NCBI GenBank assembly: GCA_964600665.1
Contig: CAZRKC010000019.1
Location: 1 to 39,178 of the forward strand
Length of the DNA: 39,178 nt
Source of the DNA: CAZRKC01 sp964600665
GTDB lineage: Bacteria > Bacillota > SLNR01
Reading direction: 5' to 3'
The notes under the pieces are model-generated. The model made no database searches and had not been told where the DNA came from. It saw nothing but the letters and a program-made list of their open reading frames with translations. Shown piece after piece: positions 15,747 to 24,381 of this stretch (positions within the stretch are counted from its first letter, which is position 1; every line of letters begins with the position of its first letter). The translations under genes and the position numbers were made by a program.

Positions 15747-16460
15747 ATGAAAATTTTTTTTATAATAGTATTAGTGTTGATTGCGTCTTTAACGATAGGT
15801 GGCTGCATGCAAGCAGAGAGCCAGACATTTGAGTTCGATTTTTCAAAAGGAACCCATGACTGGACAGGGGATTTTGCAGATTATCCACCCGGGGAAGAGG
15901 TCGATATATATGAGTTGGAATTTGGCTATGACATGTTACCACCTGAACTGGGTAAAACGGCGAGGGCTTTAAAATTGCAAGGACACAATCGGAGCGATGA
16001 TCTTTTTATGTTTATTAAAGGACAGATTGCTGATCTAAAACCAGATACGAGGTATCAGGTTGTAATCGAAGTTGAGTTTGCTACAGATGCACCTGCGGGT
16101 GCAGTCGGTATTGGAGGCGCTCCAGGTGAATCAGTGTACGTGAAAGTCGGAGCAACCACGCAAGAACCAAAGCCTGTTCTGACTGATATGAGCAATGTAC
16201 CATTCTTAATCATGAATATTGATAAGGATAATCAAAGCGGTTCAGGTCGGGATGCAATAGTGGTGGGGGATGCAGCAAAAGTTGATAATGATGAGTTTGA
16301 TGTCTATGAGTTCAAAACACTTAATAACAAAAAAAATCCAATGACAGTCCACTCTGATGCTGATGGGAAAATGTGGATCATCGTTGGAACCGATTCCGGA
16401 TTTGAGGGGCGGACAGTCATATACTACTCGTCTGTAAAAGTAACCGTTACAGAAAAGTAG
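15747..16460 (+). CDS. Putative lipoprotein of unknown function
   Basis: A 237-aa protein with a lipoprotein signal: MKIFFIIVLVLIASL, then TIGGC with the lipidated cysteine at residue 20. The ATG at 15747 follows GGAGGCGG; the frame opens ten codons earlier. The mature part is rich in beta-type sequence (FEFDFSKGTHDWTGDFADYP, then LKLQGHNRSDDLFMFIKGQI and LKPDTRYQVVIEVEFATDAP) and resembles a secreted jelly-roll or carbohydrate-binding-like fold. No catalytic motif is visible and I cannot assign a function. It should be anchored to the outer face of the cytoplasmic membrane. It is followed by its own terminator. Confidence 0.85.
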   Translation: MKIFFIIVLVLIASLTIGGCMQAESQTFEFDFSKGTHDWTGDFADYPPGEEVDIYELEFGYDMLPPELGKTARALKLQGHNRSDDLFMFIKGQIADLKPDTRYQVVIEVEFATDAPAGAVGIGGAPGESVYVKVGATTQEPKPVLTDMSNVPFLIMNIDKDNQSGSGRDAIVVGDAAKVDNDEFDVYEFKTLNNKKNPMTVHSDADGKMWIIVGTDSGFEGRTVIYYSSVKVTVTEK

Positions 16461-16475
16461 TCACAAAGTTTTCAG

Positions 16476-16510
16476 AAAGCCGATCCGATATGGTGTCGGC
16501 TTTTTATTTT
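16476..16510 (+). terminator. Intrinsic terminator after the lipoprotein gene
   Basis: AAAGCCGA pairs with TCGGCTTT (8 bp, 12-nt loop), followed by TTTTTATTTT. The stem begins 16 nt after the stop codon. Confidence 0.85.
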
Positions 16511-16678
16511 GCAGGAATGCCCGCATAGATTCGATAAGATGAATATTTAATTTCATTAATTTACGTATTTTACTGAGAATTGGCAGGAAGTATGCTAATA
16601 AAATAGAAAAAAGTATGGGTATTGAAACGGTCGTATAGATATTGGTGACCGGGCGCGTTGTTATGGAGGAGGTAAAAA

Positions 16679-18286
16679 ATGATCAGACAAATGATATTCG
16701 AGCTGATCGGTGGATTAGGGATGTTTTTGTTCGGTATGAGTCTGATGGGTGATGGTCTACAGAAAGCTGCAGGGGACCGCATGCGTCGCATTCTTGAAGT
16801 ATTGACTGTCAATCCCTTGATGGGTATTATTGCAGGCTTGGTCGTAACAATGCTGATTCAAAGCAGCAGTGCAACGACTGTAATTCTGGTCAGTTTTATC
16901 AATGCTGGGCTTTTAACACTACACCAAGCAATTGGTGTCATTATGGGAGCAGCAATTGGGACCACGATCACAGCACAAATTATTGCATTCAAACTCAATG
17001 ACTATGCACTTCCAGCCATCGGGCTCGGCATGATTTTGTACCTTTTTGCAAGAAAACGGCAGCTTCGTAATTGGGGTCAGATCATTCTCGGGTTTGGCTT
17101 TTTATTTTTGGGCATGACATTCATGTCCGGAGGAATGAAACCCTTGCAAAACATGCCATGGTTTACTGAATTAATGACACGGTTTTCCCATGTACCTATT
17201 CTGGGGGTTTTTGCTGGGGCTGGCTTGACTGCTATCGTACAATCTAGTAGCGCAACCATCGGTATCCTCCAAGCACTGGGCGCATATGGTCTTGTTAGTC
17301 TTCCAGTTGCACTGCCGATTCTATTTGGTGACAACATTGGGACAACGGCAACAGGTTTGCTGGCGAGTATTGGTACCACCGTCGGCGCAAGGCGAGCGGC
17401 AGTTTTTCACTTGGTGTTTAAATGTATTGGCACTCTCTTATTTCTACCTGCCTTACCCCTATTTATTACGGTTGTTTCGCGAACATCGACAGATATTGTT
17501 CGTCAGATAGCCAATGCCCACACCATGTTTAATGTTGCGGCAACAGTTATCTTATTTCCGTTATCAGGTTTGATGGTCAGGTTTGTAGAGAAACTCGTTC
17601 CAGGAGAAGAAATGAAGATATTGGAGAGAGATCTGAAATTTCTGAACGAAAGAATTCAAAGTACGCCATCAATTGCTTTGGGGCAAGTAGTCAAAGAATT
17701 GGCTCGAATGACCCACATGTCTTTAGATGCATTACAGCAGGCTGTCGATAGTTTTTTACGAGCGGATTTACGGCAAGCAAAAATGGCTTTACAGACTGAA
17801 GGAGTGATTAATGAGTTGGAGCATGGTATTACCACTTATTTGGTCGCATTAGCGCAAAAGTCACTGACTGAAGAACAGTCAGAGCGATTGACTGGTCTAC
17901 TAGAGGTTACCAGTGATGTGGAACGTATCGGTGATTTAGCCGAAAACATTGCTGAGTTTGCTGAATACCGGATCGACGCAAGTTTGCCGATGACTGAAGT
18001 TGCTATTGGGGAATTGAACGAGATGTATGATATTGTTAAAGGGAATATTGAACGGTGTATTAAAGCCTTAGAGAACGACGATCTTGATATGGCGCGTGAG
18101 GTTCTGGTGCAAGAAAAAGCGATCGATCAGATGGAGAAGGAATTGAGAAGGAATCACATGATGCGACTTAATGTTGGTTTATGCAACCCAAGTTCAGGAA
18201 TTATTTTCCTTGATGTGATCAGTAATCTGGAACGGATTGGTGACCATACTGCCCATATGGCAAACATAATTTTGGGTAACGAATGA
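16679..18286 (+). CDS. Na/Pi cotransporter family protein with C-terminal PhoU domain
   Basis: A 535-aa membrane protein. The N-terminal 310 residues hold two copies of the Na/Pi-cotransporter repeat, each with the QSSSAT signature (LIQSSSATTVILVSF near residue 60 and IVQSSSATIGILQAL near 186), embedded in hydrophobic helices. From about residue 340 it becomes helical and soluble with two PhoU-like helical blocks (TSDVERIGDLAENIAEFAEY near 417 and VISNLERIGDHTAHMANIIL near the end). The architecture is that of YjbB/NptA-type proteins, thought to move phosphate with sodium. Strong GGAGGAGG ribosome-binding site. Direction of transport is not evident, and no other phosphate genes are nearby. 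Confidence 0.92.
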   Translation: MIRQMIFELIGGLGMFLFGMSLMGDGLQKAAGDRMRRILEVLTVNPLMGIIAGLVVTMLIQSSSATTVILVSFINAGLLTLHQAIGVIMGAAIGTTITAQIIAFKLNDYALPAIGLGMILYLFARKRQLRNWGQIILGFGFLFLGMTFMSGGMKPLQNMPWFTELMTRFSHVPILGVFAGAGLTAIVQSSSATIGILQALGAYGLVSLPVALPILFGDNIGTTATGLLASIGTTVGARRAAVFHLVFKCIGTLLFLPALPLFITVVSRTSTDIVRQIANAHTMFNVAATVILFPLSGLMVRFVEKLVPGEEMKILERDLKFLNERIQSTPSIALGQVVKELARMTHMSLDALQQAVDSFLRADLRQAKMALQTEGVINELEHGITTYLVALAQKSLTEEQSERLTGLLEVTSDVERIGDLAENIAEFAEYRIDASLPMTEVAIGELNEMYDIVKGNIERCIKALENDDLDMAREVLVQEKAIDQMEKELRRNHMMRLNVGLCNPSSGIIFLDVISNLERIGDHTAHMANIILGNE

Positions 18287-18303
18287 TGAGAGGGGTATAA
18301 GTG

Positions 18304-18606
18304 ATGGCAATAGCTCAGATAAGTATAACACCTTTAGGCACACAGACTCCGAGTGTCAGCAAGTATGTGGCCAACTGCCATAAGGTTCTAGATCAAGTTG
18401 AGGGAATCCGGTGGCAACTGACACCCATGGCAACAATCATTGAAGGAGAAGTGGATCAAATCCTCAAAGCAGTGCGATTAATGCATGAAGTACCCTTTAC
18501 TGAAGGAGTCATGCGAGTTTCAACCCAAGTTAAGATCGATGACCGGAGAGACAAACCGGGAACGATGGAAGGAAAGATGCATTCGGTCATCTCAAAACTA
18601 AAGTAG
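18304..18606 (+). CDS. MTH1187 / UPF0045 family (thiamine-binding-like) protein
   Basis: A 100-aa protein with the MTH1187/YkoF-like pattern: a beta-strand start AIAQISITPLGTQTPSVS, WQLTPMATIIEGEVDQIL near residue 37 and a C-terminal VSTQVKIDDRRDKPG. Members are small ferredoxin-like proteins that form dimers or tetramers and in some cases bind thiamine or its pyrimidine part; the role here is not known. GTG 18301 and ATG 18304 are adjacent; the ATG has the better spacing to GAGGGG. It lies 17 bp after the Na/Pi gene and is probably in the same transcript. Confidence 0.85.
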   Translation: MAIAQISITPLGTQTPSVSKYVANCHKVLDQVEGIRWQLTPMATIIEGEVDQILKAVRLMHEVPFTEGVMRVSTQVKIDDRRDKPGTMEGKMHSVISKLK

Positions 18607-18611
18607 CGTAT

Positions 18612-18645
18612 GAGCAAAGACCACGAGAAATCGTGGTCTTTGCTC
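18612..18645. repeat. 15-bp perfect inverted repeat with GAAA loop
   Basis: GAGCAAAGACCACGA pairs with TCGTGGTCTTTGCTC around a GAAA tetraloop, starting 5 nt after the stop of the preceding gene. There is no T-run on either strand, so it is not a textbook intrinsic terminator; it may still stop transcription weakly or protect the 3' end of the mRNA. Confidence 0.7.
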
Positions 18646-18812
18646 GGCGAAACACAATAGGTAGTATTTGAATCAATTTATTCTTCAAAAAACTAAGAAA
18701 TGTTGATTATTCCAGAAAGGTTTCAGCTGTCCATGTCGAAATAGGATGGCATGATCCTAAACAAGGCAGGTGGCCTTCATTGGCGTATCTTGATCCAAGG
18801 GGCATCGTTGAG

Positions 18813-21800
18813 ATGCCATCTTCATTTATCCATTTGCATAATCATACTGAGTATAGCCTGTTGGATGGAGCTAGCCGCTTGACTGATTTGATCAAAGCAG
18901 CCAAAGAAATGGGTATGCCTTCCCTTGCCATCACTGATCATGGCGTCATGTATGGCGTCGCACCTTTCTATAAACTTGCGCGAGAAGCTGGTATAAAGCC
19001 CATTATTGGCTGTGAGGTATATATGGCTCAAAGAACCAGGCATGATCGAGTTGTCCAGCACGATAATTCACCCTATCACTTAGTTCTCCTTGCTGAGAAT
19101 CTAGAGGGGTATCGAAACCTACTGAAACTTGTTTCGCTTGCATTCACGGAAGGATTTTATTACAAGCCGCGAATAGATTGGGAATTACTAGATCGATACC
19201 ATAGTGGAATTATTGCATTAAGTGCATGTCTTGCCGGTGAAATTCCTCAGACTATTTTGGCTGGTGACATCGAAAAGGCAAAAGAAACCGCGATGCGATT
19301 CCAGAGACTATTTGGATCAGGAAATTTTTATCTTGAACTCCAAGATCATCGTATCCCGGACCAACGTATCGTGAATCAGGCTCTCGTATCGATCAGTAAG
19401 GAAACAGGCATTCCCCTGGTTGCAACAAATGACCTGCATTACACTAAAAAAGCAGATGCAAAAACACATGATATTCTACTGTGTATTCAGACAGGTAAAA
19501 CTACCAATGAAACAGGGAGGATGAGATTTCCAACAGAAGAATTTTACCTAAAATCTGCTGAAGAGATGGCTCATCTTTTTGGTGAGTGGCCTGACGCACT
19601 CCGGAACACCGTAAAAATTGCTGAACGATGCTTGGTCAATCTTGGTGATGATCAGATGCATCTTCCTCAATACCAATTACCTGAGGGATACGATGCTGGT
19701 GGTTATCTGAAGATGCTTTGTTATGAAAGACTCCAAAACCGGTATTCCGAAGTTAATGACGAAATTCGTGATCGTCTCGAACTTGAACTCAATGTCATTA
19801 ATTCCATGGGTTATCCGGGTTATTTTCTCATTGTGTGGGATTTCATTCGTTTTGCTCGGGAAAAGGGAATTCCTGTGGGACCTGGTCGGGGTTCTGCTGC
19901 GGGGAGTATTGTTGCATATCTGCTAGAAATTACAGATTTAGATCCGTTGAAATATGGATTATTGTTCGAACGGTTTCTAAATCCAGAGCGCATCTCGATG
20001 CCAGATATTGATGTGGATTTTTGCTTTGAGCGTCGTGATGAAGTGATTGCTTATGTGGTGGAGAGGTACGGTGCAGATAAAGTTGCACAGATTATTACGT
20101 TTGGAACCATGGCAGCAAGGGCGGCAGTTAGGGATGTTGGACGAGCACTTAATATGCCATATTCTGAAGTCGATAAAGTTGCAAAAGCAGTTCCGGACAT
20201 CATTGGTGTGACACTGCAGAAAGCGCTGGAAACCACATCAGAATTACGGGAAATGTATCAAGGGAATCAGGAAATCCGCTTTTTATTGGATACTGCTATC
20301 GCTTTAGAAGGGATGCCGAGGCATGCTTCTATGCATGCGGCAGGAGTTGTAATCTCTAAGGAACCCTTAACGGATTATGTGCCATTGCAGAAAAATAACG
20401 ATGGGTCAATTGTAACACAGTTCTCGATGGATTTATTGGAAGAATTTGGCTTATTGAAGATGGACTTCCTCGGTCTTAGGACCTTAACCGTGATACATGA
20501 CACCTTAGAAGGAATTAAAAAGAATGGTGGGCCGGTTCTTGACCTTCGCCGGATGGAGTTTGATGATCTAAAAACATATGAAATGCTTGCAGAAGGTCAT
20601 ACAATTGGTATTTTCCAATTAGAAAGTACTGGAATGCGTGATTTAATCCGAAGACTCAAACCAACAGCATTTGAAGATATTATTGACTTGCTGGCATTAT
20701 ATCGGCCTGGACCATTGGGTAGTGGGATGGTGGAAGATTATGTCCAGCGTAAACACGGACTAAAAAGTATCGAATATGTTCATCCCAGCCTGGAACAAAT
20801 ATTAAAGGAGACTTATGGAATCATCGTATATCAGGAACAGGTTATGAAAATCGTCAGTGTCATTGCTGGTTTTAGTCTGAGCCAGGCTGATTTATTAAGA
20901 CGTGCAATTGGGAAGAAAAAAGCGGAAGTCCTCGCCGATCAGAAAGAAAGCTTTTGCGCCGGAGCAGCTGTAAAGGGAGTATCACGAGAAATTGCAGAAA
21001 ATCTGTTCAATCTGATCATGCAATTTGCAGACTATGGCTTTAATAAATCCCATTCTGCAGCATATGCGGTCGTCGCTTACCAGACAGCTTTCCTGAAAGC
21101 AAATTACCCTGTGGCGTTCATGGCTGCGCTGTTGACCAGCGTCATGGGGAATACAGATAAGGTAGCGAAATATATTGAAGAATGTAAACGGCTTGAAGTC
21201 GAAATATTACCTCCAGATGTGAATGAGAGCCTAGTGAATTTTACGGTTGTTGGACAAAAAATCAGATTTGGTCTGGCAGCAGTAAAGAATGTTGGGAAAG
21301 GGGCTATTGAAGCCATTATTGATGCTCGCGCAACTCAAGGAGCATTTACTTCGTTACGAGATTTTCTGGAGAAAGTGGATTTACGTGTTGTGAATAAACG
21401 AGTAGTGGAAAGCATGATCAAATGTGGGGCGTTTGACTCATTACGGTTGCGTAGATCCCAGCTTTTGGCAGTATTGGATAAAACCCTCGAAGATGTTCAT
21501 AATGCCGTCAAAGGGAGAGAGAACGGTCAGGTTTCATTTTTTGATATTGTTGATGAGCCGTCGTTGTTTGTGCATGTTGAGGATATCCTTCCGGATATGG
21601 AGGAATTTCCGGAGCATGTATTGTTAAACATGGAAAAAGAAATGCTAGGATTATATATCAGCGGACATCCATTGGATCATTTTCGTCGTGAACAGAAGGT
21701 TATTGCCAGGCAAACGACTGCAGATTTGTCAGAGCATAAAGATGGAGATCAAATTAAAATCTGTGGTTTAGTCACGACCAGCAAGATGATTACAACCAAA

Positions 21801-22241
21801 AGCGGTGATCCGATGGTGTTTTTCACTTTGGAGGATTTTGAAGGAACTGTTGAAGTTATTGTTTTTCCAAGGACATATGCAAAATGCGGTCGATATGTCC
21901 AACCTGACCATATAGTTATCGTCAGTGGGCGAATCAATCAGAATGATGATGCAATTAAAGTTATCTGCGATGAGTTATATCCATTGTCACCGAGAAAAGT
22001 AAATATCCGGATTCATCAGGATCAAGCCAAAGGGCAAATCATGCAACATTTAAAACGTATCCTTATTTCCCACAAGGGGTATGTTCCAGTATATCTATAC
22101 ATCATGCCAGAACGCAAAGTAATCCTCACTGATCAAACATACTGGGTCGATGAAAGTACTGACTTAATTGAAGAGATTGAAGCTTTGCTGGGAGAACAAT
22201 CCGTGAAAATCAAAGATACCATGGACGATTTGGCTGGGTAA
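18813..22241 (+). CDS. dnaE: DNA polymerase III alpha subunit (DnaE type)
   Basis: A 1142-aa C-family replicative polymerase. An N-terminal PHP domain (FIHLHNHTEYSLLDGASRL; ITDHGVMYG) is followed by the polymerase core with catalytic aspartates in MPDIDVDFCFERR and LLKMDFLGLRTLT, then YNKSH-type thumb and finger segments, a tandem HhH region (LAAVKNVGKGAIEAI) and an OB-fold (KICGLVTTSKMITTKSGDP) near residue 975. It has no internal exonuclease domain, so it is DnaE and not PolC. The frame opens with TTG 18780 after AGGTGG; ATG 18813 matches the usual family start. Either is possible. Confidence 0.95.
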   Translation: MPSSFIHLHNHTEYSLLDGASRLTDLIKAAKEMGMPSLAITDHGVMYGVAPFYKLAREAGIKPIIGCEVYMAQRTRHDRVVQHDNSPYHLVLLAENLEGYRNLLKLVSLAFTEGFYYKPRIDWELLDRYHSGIIALSACLAGEIPQTILAGDIEKAKETAMRFQRLFGSGNFYLELQDHRIPDQRIVNQALVSISKETGIPLVATNDLHYTKKADAKTHDILLCIQTGKTTNETGRMRFPTEEFYLKSAEEMAHLFGEWPDALRNTVKIAERCLVNLGDDQMHLPQYQLPEGYDAGGYLKMLCYERLQNRYSEVNDEIRDRLELELNVINSMGYPGYFLIVWDFIRFAREKGIPVGPGRGSAAGSIVAYLLEITDLDPLKYGLLFERFLNPERISMPDIDVDFCFERRDEVIAYVVERYGADKVAQIITFGTMAARAAVRDVGRALNMPYSEVDKVAKAVPDIIGVTLQKALETTSELREMYQGNQEIRFLLDTAIALEGMPRHASMHAAGVVISKEPLTDYVPLQKNNDGSIVTQFSMDLLEEFGLLKMDFLGLRTLTVIHDTLEGIKKNGGPVLDLRRMEFDDLKTYEMLAEGHTIGIFQLESTGMRDLIRRLKPTAFEDIIDLLALYRPGPLGSGMVEDYVQRKHGLKSIEYVHPSLEQILKETYGIIVYQEQVMKIVSVIAGFSLSQADLLRRAIGKKKAEVLADQKESFCAGAAVKGVSREIAENLFNLIMQFADYGFNKSHSAAYAVVAYQTAFLKANYPVAFMAALLTSVMGNTDKVAKYIEECKRLEVEILPPDVNESLVNFTVVGQKIRFGLAAVKNVGKGAIEAIIDARATQGAFTSLRDFLEKVDLRVVNKRVVESMIKCGAFDSLRLRRSQLLAVLDKTLEDVHNAVKGRENGQVSFFDIVDEPSLFVHVEDILPDMEEFPEHVLLNMEKEMLGLYISGHPLDHFRREQKVIARQTTADLSEHKDGDQIKICGLVTTSKMITTKSGDPMVFFTLEDFEGTVEVIVFPRTYAKCGRYVQPDHIVIVSGRINQNDDAIKVICDELYPLSPRKVNIRIHQDQAKGQIMQHLKRILISHKGYVPVYLYIMPERKVILTDQTYWVDESTDLIEEIEALLGEQSVKIKDTMDDLAG

Positions 22242-22325
22242 ATCACATATAAATAACTTGAACTTAACATATGCTTCGCATATCCCGTATATACTAATAT
22301 CAGAGACAATAAAGGGGGGATATGA

Positions 22326-23063
22326 ATGAGAATCGAAGCGGATTTGCATACTCATACGATCGTCAGTGGCCATGCATACAGTACGGTGGGAGAGTTAGCT
22401 CAAGCGGCACATGATAAAGGATTGCAAGTGCTTGGCATAACAGATCATGGAGTTAATATGCCCGGCGGCCCGCATTTGTATTACTTCGGGAACATCCATG
22501 TCATTCCATCTACCATTATGGGAGTTCAAATCCTCAAAGGAGTCGAAGCGAACATCATAGGGACTGATGGGTCTTTGGATATGCCAGATCGAATCTTAAC
22601 CAAACTTGATTTGGTTCTAGCAGGATTGCACAGTGAGACGGGATACTCGGGTGTAACGGTTGATGATCATACAAACGCCGTTATTAATGCATTGTACAAT
22701 CCATTTGTGCATATCATTACGCATCCGGGTAATCCAGCATATCTTCTGGATATGGAGGCAGTTGTTGTTGCAGCAAAAGAGACAAACAAGGCATTGGAAA
22801 TCAACGATAGCTCATTTAGAAACAGCAGACCCGGGAGTCTTCCGCGGTGCCAAAGACTCGCGCAAATGGCAGCACAACATGACATATGGGTATCTGTTAA
22901 TAGCGATGCTCACTACCATGGCAACGTTGCACAATGCGACATCGCTTTAAGGACTGCTCTTGATGCTGGCATAAAACCGGAGAGAATTTTGAATTTGTCA
23001 GCAGAAAGAGTCCGCTGGTTTCTGGATACTCATCGCATACAGAGACAAGAAAAAGCTGTCTGA
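22326..23063 (+). CDS. PHP-domain phosphatase (YcdX-like)
   Basis: A 245-aa stand-alone PHP-domain protein. Metal-binding residues are visible in EADLHTHT at residues 4-11, GITDHG near 38, GVEANI near 73, and SVNSDAHYHG near 195; ITHPGNP near 132 adds another histidine. Such proteins form a metal-dependent TIM-like barrel and hydrolyse phosphoesters; the natural substrate is unknown. It starts 84 bp after dnaE, whose own N-terminal PHP domain is a distant relative. GGGGGGAT ribosome-binding site. Its stop codon lies inside the stem-loop of its terminator. Confidence 0.88.
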   Translation: MRIEADLHTHTIVSGHAYSTVGELAQAAHDKGLQVLGITDHGVNMPGGPHLYYFGNIHVIPSTIMGVQILKGVEANIIGTDGSLDMPDRILTKLDLVLAGLHSETGYSGVTVDDHTNAVINALYNPFVHIITHPGNPAYLLDMEAVVVAAKETNKALEINDSSFRNSRPGSLPRCQRLAQMAAQHDIWVSVNSDAHYHGNVAQCDIALRTALDAGIKPERILNLSAERVRWFLDTHRIQRQEKAV

Positions 23064-23077
23064 CCAGGCAGCTTTTT
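23050..23077 (+). terminator. Intrinsic terminator overlapping the stop codon of the PHP gene
   Basis: AAAAAGCTG pairs with CAGCTTTTT around a 10-nt loop that contains the TGA stop. The T-run is the 3' arm itself. The next gene's -10 element starts only 4 bp later. Confidence 0.75.
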
Positions 23078-23078
23078 G

Positions 23079-23087
23079 TGCTATAAT
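23079..23087 (+). promoter_or_regulatory. Extended -10 promoter of the malic enzyme gene
   Basis: TGCTATAAT is a consensus extended -10 element. No good -35 is present 17 bp upstream, where the sequence is the terminator loop. It is placed about 40 bp before the GTG start. Confidence 0.6.
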
Positions 23088-23127
23088 GAAGAAGAAATCA
23101 TCAGAAATCGGAAGGAAGTGGATTTAG

Positions 23128-24309
23128 GTGAGTTTTATCGAAGAAGCATTAGAACTTCATCGGAAACATCGAGGAAAGATTCAAGTGGAAAGTAAAGTCG
23201 CTGTTGCAAGCGCAAACGATTTGTCATTAGCCTACACTCCCGGGGTCGCAGAACCGTGCAAGTTGATTGCGCTAAACAAAGATGAAGTCTATACTTATAC
23301 ATCAAAAGGGAATATGGTAGCAGTTGTGACGGATGGATCTGCGGTTTTAGGATTAGGGGACATCGGCCCGGAGGCGGCGTTGCCTGTAATGGAAGGGAAA
23401 GCCGTTCTCTTCAAAGCTTTTGCTGGCGTGGATGCATTTCCAATTTGCTTGAAAACAAAAGATGTCTCTGAAATCGTGAAGGCAGTTCAACAACTTGAAC
23501 CCGTTTTTGGCGGTGTGAATTTGGAGGATATCGCAGCTCCCCGGTGTTTTGAGATAGAAGAACAATTGCGTAAAACACTTTCCATACCGGTTTTCCACGA
23601 TGATCAACACGGGACCGCTATTGTTGTGTTGGCTGCATTAGTCAATGCTTTGAAGGTTGTCGGTAAAAACATTGAAGAAGTTAAAGTACTCGTTAATGGT
23701 GGTGGTGCTGCTGGCACAGCCATAACACGCTTGTTGTTATCGGTTGGCGTTGGTGATGTGGTGGTTTGTGGCAGAGAAGGAGCGATGTGTAAGAACTCGC
23801 CTGGATTGAATGCAGCTAAACAAGCATTAGCGGAAATTACTAACAAGGATCAGATTGAGGGAGCATTAAATCAAGTAATCACTGGTATGGATGTTTTTAT
23901 TGGTGTTTCCGCAGCACAAGTGCTGAGTGCAGATATGGTGTCAAAAATGGCACCGAATGCTATTGTGTTGGCCATGGCAAATCCGGTTCCTGAAATATGG
24001 CCTAAAGATGCAAAAGCTGGTGGAGCGAGGGTGATAGGTACCGGTCGATCCGATTTCCCAAATCAGGTAAACAATGTGCTTGCGTTTCCAGGAGTATTTA
24101 GAGGTGCACTCGATGTCAGAGCTTCTACGATCAATGAGCCGATGAAAATCGCAGCAGCCATGGCAATTGCCGGTTTAGTTGAAGCAGAGCAGTTATGTGA
24201 GAATTTCATCATGCCAGAGGCTTTTGATCCGCGGGTTGCGCCAGCAGTTGCTTCTGCAGTAGCAAAAGCAGCCGTGGAAAGTGGTGTGGCTCGCTTAAAG
24301 AACAATTAG
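23128..24309 (+). CDS. NAD-dependent malic enzyme (malate dehydrogenase, decarboxylating)
   Basis: A 393-aa short-type malic enzyme that converts malate to pyruvate and CO2 with NAD(P). AYTPGVAEPCKLI near residue 35, the metal site in FHDDQHGTAIVVLAAL near residue 150, and the Rossmann loop LVNGGGAAGTAITRLL near 188 are the family blocks. Cofactor preference cannot be read with certainty. It starts with GTG after GGAAGGAAG. It sits directly before pyruvate kinase, so both neighbours feed the pyruvate pool used by PFL at the start of the window. Confidence 0.94.
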   Translation: MSFIEEALELHRKHRGKIQVESKVAVASANDLSLAYTPGVAEPCKLIALNKDEVYTYTSKGNMVAVVTDGSAVLGLGDIGPEAALPVMEGKAVLFKAFAGVDAFPICLKTKDVSEIVKAVQQLEPVFGGVNLEDIAAPRCFEIEEQLRKTLSIPVFHDDQHGTAIVVLAALVNALKVVGKNIEEVKVLVNGGGAAGTAITRLLLSVGVGDVVVCGREGAMCKNSPGLNAAKQALAEITNKDQIEGALNQVITGMDVFIGVSAAQVLSADMVSKMAPNAIVLAMANPVPEIWPKDAKAGGARVIGTGRSDFPNQVNNVLAFPGVFRGALDVRASTINEPMKIAAAMAIAGLVEAEQLCENFIMPEAFDPRVAPAVASAVAKAAVESGVARLKNN

Positions 24310-24381
24310 TATCCATTTTGTCAGCAAACAACACCCACTACAGACTTAATTACAGCGACAAGAAATGTGAGGTGATAGTCA

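Noticed and set aside
18813..22241. PolC-type polymerase
   Set aside because: No exonuclease domain interrupts the PHP domain and the domain order is that of DnaE.
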